In this document: one piece after another, positions 26,501 through 35,500 of the stretch
Numbering within the stretch: position 1 is the first letter of the stretch
Layout of the letters: each line of letters begins with the position of its first letter
DNA from: Mytilus galloprovincialis
Taxonomy: Eukaryota; Mollusca; Bivalvia; Mytilida; Mytilidae
Length of the DNA stretch: 64,000 nt
Direction of reading: 5' to 3'
NCBI RefSeq assembly: GCF_965363235.1
Contig: NC_134843.1
Location: forward strand, 64,953,865-65,017,864
The notes under the pieces: model-generated
The model's database searches: none
What the model was told of the DNA's origin: nothing
The model's input: only the letters and a program-made list of their open reading frames with translations
Program-made: the position numbers and the translations under genes

Positions 26501-29500
26501 ATTGTTGCTACGTTTGGTTAAATTTGTCTGAGTAGTTTCAGAGGAGAAGATTTTTGTAAGATAACAGTCATTTACGAAAAATTGTAAAACCTTTGTTACT
26601 ATAAGACAATATGTTGAATTATTTGAAGATCTTACTTTACGGAACATTATTGCTGTTTACGGTTAATCTCTATCTATTATAATATTCAAGATAAATAAAT
26701 AACCAAAAACTGCAAAATTTCCAAAAAATACCAATTCAGGGGCAGCAACCAACCAACGGGTTGTTGAATTTGTTTTAAACATTAAGGGCAGATAGATCTT
26801 GACCTGATAAACATTTTTACTTTTTTAAGATTGGCTCTAAGTGCTTTGGTTCCAGAGATACTAGCCAAATAAAGGAAGATGTGGTATGATTGCAAATGAG
26901 ACAACTCTCCTCAAGAGACCAAATGACACAGAAATTAACAACTACTGTTACAGTACGGACTTCAACAATGAGCAAAGCCCATACCGCATAATCAGCTATA
27001 AAAGACCCCGAAATGACAAATGTAAATCAATTCAAACGAGAAAACTAACGGCCTAATTTATGTACAACAAGAATGTGTCCAAAGTACACGGATGCCCCAC
27101 TCAATCATTTTCCATGTTCCATGGACCGTGAAATAGGGTAAAAATCTAATTTGGCATTAAAATTAGAAAGATCATATCATAGGGCACATGTATACTAAGT
27201 TTCAAGTTGATTGGACTTCAACTTCATCAAAAACTACCTTGACCAAAAACTTTAACCTGAAGCCAAAAACTTTAACCTGAAATTTGCACTATCATTTTCT
27301 ATGTTCAGTGAACCGTAAAATTGGGGTCAAAACTCTAATTTGGCATTTAAATTAGAAAGATCATATCATAGGGCACATGTATACTAAGTTTCAAGTTGAT
27401 TGGACTTCAACTTCATCAAAAACTACCTTGACCAAAAACTTTAACCTGAAGCCAAAAACTTTAACCTGAAATTTGCACTATCATTTTCTATGTTCAGTGA
27501 ACCGTAAAATTGGGGTCAAAACTCTAATTTGGCATTTAAATTAGAAAGATCATATCATAGGGCACATGTATACTAAGTTTCAAGTTGATTGGACTTCAAC
27601 TTCATCAAAAACTACCTTGACCAAAAACTTTAACCTGAAGCCAAAAACTCTAACCTGAAATTTGCACTATCATTTTCTATGTTCAGTGAACCGTAAAATT
27701 GGGGTCAAAACTCTAATTTGGCATTTAAATTAGAAAGATCATATCATAGGGCACATGTATACTAAGTTTCAAGTTGATTGGACTTCAACTTCATCAAAAA
27801 CTACCTTGACCAAAAACTTTAACCTGAAGCGGGACAGACGGACGAACGAACGAACGAACGAACAGACGGACGGACGAACGGACGCACAGACCAGAAAACA
27901 TAATGCCCCTCTACTATCGTAGGTGGGGCATAAAAAATAAACAAAAAACACATATGTAACACATCAACAAACGACAACCACTGAAAAACAGGCACCTGAC
28001 TTGGGACAGGCACATACATACAAAATGTGGCGGGGTTAAACATGTTAGCGGGATCCGAACCCTCCCCTAACTCTTTATTTTACCCCTTTGTTCTATTTTA
28101 AGCCATGGCGGCCATCTTGGTCGGTTGGCCGGGTCATCGGACACATATTTAAATTTAGATTCCCCAATCATTGTTGTGGCAAAGTTTGGTTAAATTTGGT
28201 CGAGTAGTTTCAGAGAAGATTTTTGTAAAATATAACGGACAACGGACTACAAGTGATGAGAAAAGCTCATTTGGCCCTGTTGGCTTAGTGAGCTAAAAAC
28301 AAAGAGTAAGGCCATATACAAATTGAGCTATACATCACATAAGACTTGCCTTTACACCAAGGGTTGAATAGAAGGTATATATTTTGATCATGACACATAT
28401 CAAATACTATTGTCTTGTTATCAGATTTCACGATAGTTTCTATCTGCAGCTTCCATATCCCAACAAAACAAGTAGGTGGAGTATTTATCCTGATAGACAA
28501 TCTTTTCTTTTCGTTCTTTAAGATCCATGCTCCCCATTCTTTCTTAGTGTCTTTATCTGAGAGAATGAGACTAACACGTGTCCCTTTTGTTGGTGACGGA
28601 TTATCTCCTGAAAACAAATATTGCTTTTCTGTATATATATGCGTATATTTGCACTCAAACCTTCACGTCCACAAAACAATATTCAAAAAGTCTGTGCAGA
28701 AGTATGAGTTTGCGATTTTCTAGATAAAATGACTTCTTACGAAATTTCTATGTATTGATATGTTCTTTATTTTCTAAGAAATTATTCACAATGAACTAAT
28801 TTCAGTTCAAAAAATAAATTTTATACAAAAACATACAATATCCTCCACCTTGCACATATTTTATCTGTTCAAGGGCAATTGCAAAAAAAAAATGTTTTTG
28901 TTCTTTGACACCTTTTACATAATAATATATATATCTTAAAGATATGTTAGCTTTAAAGGAAAAGCCCTCACAATGCAACTTTCTTTATTCTCTTCCTAGT
29001 TTTGAGAAGAAGCATAACTCTTTTCATATATAGTTGATCAGTACTGATTTACAAAGTTGTGTTTTTTTTTTTTTATCTTTACTAAAATATATATATTATT
29101 ATTAATTGTTGATGCAAGGCGGATTTAAAAGTGATAGCAATTATAATGCAAGTTTCCATATAGTAGGTATTTACAACGGGCATAATGCGGGGTTCACACA
29201 TTGCCGATTATTGCTCCCGTTTGAAATCAGACCGCGATACGACACGAAAAGTGAAAAAAGTCGGATTAGTATCCTCAATTGTCTCAGTCTATGGAAGAAG
29301 CGATTCGATAAAAGTTTTTCTTATATCAACGAGCGACATTGTCTTATATCAACGAGTTGCATTGTGGGAAATTTCAGACGAATGTTAGCATTTGTACGAA
29401 GAAAGGCAGATTTCTCGGTATAAAGTAATGACTCTTTTCTTAAAACAGGGTGACATTTAACATTATATACGTCTGGTGTATAATTTTCATGAGTTATTTT

Positions 29501-32500
29501 ATGTAATAACAAGCAATGTGTATTTAAACGAGAAAATTGAATTATTGAATAAATGAAACATAAATGCACGATTTATCATTTGTAGATGTACACATTCTAT
29601 AAATATCATGTAGCAAATTCAATGGAATGCAATTGAGATGAATTCAAGTGTTTGCTACACCAAAATCAACTATAAGTCAACGATACTGCTATATTTTAAA
29701 ATATCAATGCGATATTTGTCTTATATCATAGCGATGATTTTTTTAATATCAAAAATTTATGAATGCGATACTTTTCTAATATAACTGCTATAGTTTTCTA
29801 ATATAGAATTAATACGATGACACGTCACAATGCATATGTCAAGAAAACTGCAAACATAATTCACAAACTTAGATCATGACCAGTTCATTGTTTTGGGATC
29901 AACATCACTAAAATTTCGTAATTGTAACACAATTAACGCTTACATGAACTTATCATTCCGAAAATGTTGCTTGACCCTATTGATAGTTGAAAGTGTTAAC
30001 AACCTGTTCAGTCTATTGTTTTCAATCACATGGTTTAACCAACTAACTAACATGTTTAACCCCGCCACATTATTTATGTATGTGCCTTTTCCAAGTCAGG
30101 AGCCTGTAATTCAGTGGTTGTCGTTTGGTTATGTGTTACATATTTGTTTTTCGTTCATTTTTCTTTTATATAATAAGGCCGTTATTTTCTCGTTTGAATT
30201 GTTTTACATTGTCTTATCGGGGCCTTTTATAGCTGACTATGCGGTATGGGCTTTGTCCATTGTTGAAGGCCGTACGGCGACCTATAATTGTTTTAATGTC
30301 TGTGTTATTTTGGTCTCTTGTGGACAGTTGTCTCATTGGCAATCTTACCACATCTTCTTTTTTATAATTCTATTTGAAGTGATGATGCAATGGCGGAATT
30401 TAAAAGCGGTTGCAAATACGTCTACCGACCTATTAGATTCTAATTTACTGGTCACACTGCTATAGTCTATCCACCTTGGTAATATCGAAATAGACAAAAA
30501 ATATCATTACTTAAAAGAAACATTCATTCAAACAATCCAATCCAATACAGCTCAAAACAAGTGAAACTGCGAGCTACTGCTCACTGATGATAACCCCGCC
30601 GCAAGTGGATAATTTTAATAGTGTAAAAATATGCAAGTGTTCGGTAAACAGGAAGTTGTTGAGTGATGAATCTGAAAACGCATTACACGGTATAGCTGAC
30701 TTGTATAAATCCTGAAACCAAATTTCAGAAATCCTTGTATAGTAATTCCTGAGAAAAATGTGACGAAAATTTTCAACTTGGCTATCATATGTAAAATCAT
30801 ACAAGTGTTCGTTAAACAGGAAGTTGTCGAGTGATGAATCTGAAAACGCATCACACAGTATTGCAGACTTATATAAACCCTGAAACCAAATTTCAGAAAT
30901 CCTTGTATTGTAGTTCCTGAGAAAAATGTGACAAAAATTTTCAACTTGGTTATCATGTGTAAAATAATACAAGTGTTCGGTAAACAGGAAGTTGTCGAGT
31001 GATGAATCTGAAAACGCATCACACGGTATAGCTGACTTATATCAAGTCTGAAACCAAATATCAGAAATCCTGGTACTGAAGTTCCTGAGAAAAATGTGAC
31101 GAAAAATTTTCAACTTGGCTATCAGGTGTAAAAATGATACAAGTGTTCGGTAAACAGGAAGTTGTCGAGTGATGAATCTGAAAACGCATCACACAGTATA
31201 GCTGACTTATATCAAGCCTGAAACCAAATTTCAGAAATCCTGGTAGTGTAGTCCTTAAACACGGAGCATTGGCTCACAGCGAACACCACGCTATATAGGA
31301 ACAAGAACATTGCTAGTGTTAAACCATTCAAACAGGAAAACCAACGGTCTAATTTAAAAAAAAAAGGAGATTCAAAAGTACAGGTCAATCATTTTGATAC
31401 TTAGCTATTTGATTATTTGATTACGGCATTGTTTATTAAACTCTTATTTGATTAGATTTGCTTCTTAAAACAATTGAGAAATTTGTAAGATGTTACCAAA
31501 AACAATTTGAATTTAAGTAATGGTCTTAAAACTGCTTATTTACATACAATACTACTAAGAAGTAAAATTTAAAAAAAATACTGAACTCCGAGGAAAATTA
31601 AAATCCGAAAGTCCCTTATCAAATGGTATAATAAAATGATAAAACACTCCAAACGAATGGATAACAACTGTCATATTTCTGACTCGGTACTGGCATTTTC
31701 AAATTTTGAAAATGGTGGATTGAACCTGGTTTTATAGCACTTCACCTCTCACGTGTATGACAGTCTCATCAAATTCTGTCATATTTACAACGATGCGTGA
31801 ACAAAACAGACATAATAGGTAAAATTGTCAAAATATGGGTACAACAGTCTAATATTGATACTAATCGGTACTAATATTGATATAACAAAAACACCTCTAT
31901 GAATCATTGATATTTTAAAAGTATCGCATTGATATTTTAAAAGTATCGCATTGTTTATTTATGTATATAAGAAAAACACAGCACTTCAAATTTTACACTG
32001 ACATAAACTTAAGCTTCTACTAACTTCTGCATGTATATTTAGACTCAATTGTTGTTTATATTTGAGCAATAAGTTTTAAAATTAGTATTTTCTTAATTTT
32101 TCGTTGCCGAAAACAACATTTTCCGCATGGAATGTCTGCATATTTACAATTGATATTATACAATATCGCTATGTGATATAAGAAAAGTTTTTATCGATAC
32201 GCTTCTTCCATAGACTGTGTCTGGAATGTTCTATTATTGTCTGAACGCAGTCGTTTTAGTTCGAACAGTTCGGCAAAGCGCCCCGACAGTTAGGTGCGTC
32301 CCGTAACATTCGGGAAAACTCAGCCGATTTTGTCTAGTCGGATTACAATCGTGCCTATGTCGTGACAGATTCTGCTGTATCGGATCGAACTCCTAACAAT
32401 GTTCTGTGTATTCGGGACGGTGTCCTGTGGAACGGGAATGATCTGGAGAAATTTTTCATTGCTGTTTTTCTGCCGAAAGAGTCCAGATTGCACTCAGATC

Positions 32501-35500
32501 TTGTCGATTACGAACCGTTTTTGCCGAAACCGTTCCAAAACAGTCCCGTTAATAGTTCTAAATTCGTCAATGATACCCACGTCAGAGTCCAAGACATTGC
32601 GAATACATGTATAAACATCTAGCTAAGTTTGATAACAATCTGACAAAAAATGTACACGTGAGAAAGCTTAAAGACATTACACAACTCCTTTGTATATAAA
32701 CCAAATATATCCTAGAGGCCTTCATTATGACGTTTACACCCAAAAGAGGGAAAACAAAGCCTGGAAATTGGCCAACCAGTTTAAGAAATACATAAATCAT
32801 AGTGACAATATACGAACATTAGAATAATGATAAGAACGCCCTTTTACAATGAGTAAATCCCATACGGTAGATCAGAAAAAAAGCAACGCAATAAAGAACC
32901 TATGAGGTAAATATAGTACCTGCGAGGAAAACCAACTTTATATCATCTTTCTTTACATCATAATCCCTATTCACTTCAACAGCAATATCGAATGTCTGTC
33001 CACGTCTCACTATCAGACCTCTACCTTCCTCGCTGATGCTGTACTCATTCGTGTGATGTTCCTTCGAGTTAGTAGATATATTCAAATCCACATTTTCTAC
33101 AGTCAAATCTGGTTTAACTGGTGGTACAGGTTCTTCAAAATAAAGCGAAGTCATTGTTGTTATTTATATGTATATATTCATTAGTAGCATTACATGGATA
33201 ATTTTTAAAATGACATAATCCATCATAATTATTTAATTCAAAATCAGTCTTTTTTTTTTTTTTTTAATGTTCAAAAATAATGATTCTGTAGCAATATTGT
33301 CCCAAATTCGTAGAACTCAGATCCAGATTAAAGCTTGAGATCAATCAAAGTAAAAGTATCTCAAAATATATAATCAAAATTAATATTAGCATTTGCTTCT
33401 TGTTTCCTTTATGCCTCGATGAGAATTTATAATACAAATGTATATGCGATGTATTTAATTCATACTTTAATATTTTTTACGCTAATTGTACATTGTATTA
33501 TAATTTGATTCCAGCTTTCGTGATTTCACAATAATACTAAACACAGCTTTCCATCCTTGCTCTACCACCCATGTTTTGGAGTTTGGTGTGATATTCATTT
33601 TCATTATTCTAGAACACATTTAGTTTCGGGGCTAGCTGAAGCTCGTCTCCAGGTGTGTGGTTTGCCTTCGGCTGTTTCTGCTTTTTGGTCGGGTTGTTAT
33701 CTGCTTGACACATTCCCCATTTCCATTCCCATTTTAAGAGACAAATTACAGATAATACCAGCTTTTATCTTTATATCTAACTTGGACAATACAGTTATCA
33801 TTACCATATCTACTATAACGTTACATATGTTTACACTTTTGCAAAAAAAGTGCAGTGGAGATCACTTCTAACCTCTCATTAGAACTGTCAGAATAATCTG
33901 TCATAGAACTGTTCTAAACTGCCCTAGAACAGTTCTAACTAAAACAGTTCTACCATAGAACTGTTCTAAGTAGAACTACAAGTATCAGAATCAGTTCTAG
34001 AACTGACCAAATTAGTTGCAGGTAGAACTGTCTGAAACTGTTCTAGGTAGAACTGTCCAAATCAGTTCTAGTCGTAGAACTCTCAGCAGAACTGACCAGA
34101 TCAGTTCTAACCGTAGAACTGTCAAGATTGTAGAACAGTTCTAAATGACGTCATTGCAGTTAGAGAAATTTCAAAACAGTGCTATATGAGAACTTTCAAA
34201 TATATATTATAGTCTTTTGACTTATTTATATTTAAGACAAAGAGTTCTTAAAACTGTTCTATGGATAGAACTGACTAAATCAATTCTAGTCGTAGACCTG
34301 ACCAAATCAGTTCTAATCGTACAACTGTTCTAGTCGTAGATCTGTCTAAAACTGTTCTAGGGTGGAACTGTCAGGATCAGTTCTAGATAGAACTGACCAA
34401 ATCAGTTCTAGGTTAGACTGTTTTAGCTAGAACTGTCTAAAAGGTGTCAGGATGACAGTTCTACATACTGTCCTAGAACAGTTCTTCTGGCAGATTCTGA
34501 CAGATTTGATGAGAGGTTAGAAGTGATCTCCACTGAAATCTTGTATCATATACAAATATCAGGAAATGTGGTATGAATGTCAATGTGACAACTATCCACA
34601 ATAGTTTAAAAAATAAATATAAGCAATTATAAGTCACCGTACAGCCTTCAACAATGAAAAAAATTCAATATCGTATTGATGACTATAAAAAGCCCCGACA
34701 TAAAAAATGTGAATTAAGTCAATTGTGAAAACTAACGGCCTAATTTAAAACATAGCTATTTACAAAAATCTATGACAGACATGAACAAAAATTGTAAACA
34801 TCAGTTTCAATTAATTTGCCCGACTCGAAATATCATCACGACACACAAAATCAAATAATATAAAAACAATAGACACAAAGAACCGATATAAGAGTACTCG
34901 CAGTTACTGTAAAACTAGTTACAAAAATTTACACTAATATATAAATCCCAGACAAATGTATCAATCAGTACATATATAACTTGGTGGTTTTTAGTGTCAA
35001 GACCTCATAAACAGTGAAACGCTGTACAATACCGAAATATTAGTAAACAGTCGGTTTTTTTTCGCCGTTTGTCTGTTTTCTGCACTTTAGTCGGGTTGTT
35101 GTCTCTTTGACACTTTCCAAGCTTCCATGTTCAATTTAAGTATTGATAGGATGTAGGTTCATGAGTTCTCATAACTACATTTATTGCAACATATACCTAG
35201 TTATGTTTTAAAATTTCAAAAACGGGTTGTTAAATATGCATACCATTCGAATGGGCCAAAGACACTAAGCATATCTATATCTTAACTATTGAGTTTAGCG
35301 GCTTCTCTCATTTCGTTCAGATTAGCATTATGCATGTCGATGCCATCTTTAAAGGCACGCATAGTGAGTCCGCCAATCGCAAGTAACATGTTCCCTATCC
35401 TATAGCGATAGTTTTTCATTTTTTAAATACTTCTTTCATTGGACATGAATTTTAGACAATCAAAATTGTCAGAATTCACAATTGTTTAGATTGATTTCAT

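Larger units (their letters stand above)
26290..28298 (+). repeat. Dispersed repeat R7, split by nested insertions (intron 3)
   Basis: The outer parts, about 26290-26873 and 28074-28298, are one repeat. It has TCATCGGACACAT, GAGTAGTTTCAGAG and a 3' end AAAGCTCATTTGGCC...TTAGTGAGCTAAAAA. The break falls between GATACTAGCCAAATAA and TTATTTTACCCC, and 26370-26420 (CCAAATACTGCATTTTACC) shows what the uninterrupted order looks like. Confidence 0.8.
29285..32217. mobile_element. 2.9-kb element with terminal inverted repeats and TGTCT duplication
   Basis: The left end starts CAGTCTATGGAAGAAGCG and the right end is its reverse complement (CGCTTCTTCCATAGACTG). Similarity continues inward through AAAAGTTTTTCTTATATC. 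The pentamer TGTCT flanks both ends (29280-29284 and 32218-32222), consistent with a 5-bp target duplication. No transposase frame is seen. The interior holds an R2 copy, a 168-bp tandem array and an R1 copy, so it is a non-autonomous carrier or a heavily invaded remnant. The superfamily is not assigned. It lies in intron 2. Confidence 0.7.

Noticed and set aside
27067-27833. Regular 189-bp repeats as a CRISPR-like array
   Set aside because: Units are contiguous tandem copies without unique spacers, and the context is eukaryotic.
28415-28723. 102-codon plus-strand frame
   Set aside because: Antisense of transglutaminase exon 3, whose minus-strand product matches the family.
30574-31022. Minus-strand frames of about 130 codons as a repeat-protein gene
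   Set aside because: They are open only because the tandem period is a multiple of three. No start context, domain or splice evidence.
32362-32622. Overlapping 86- and 71-codon plus-strand frames in the GC-richer stretch
   Set aside because: No recognisable domain, no splice context, and the stretch looks like a degraded repeat.
33880-34500. Array of steroid-receptor response elements
   Set aside because: Half-sites are AGAACTG, not AGAACA, and palindromes lack the 3-bp spacer. More simply explained as transposon-internal repetition.
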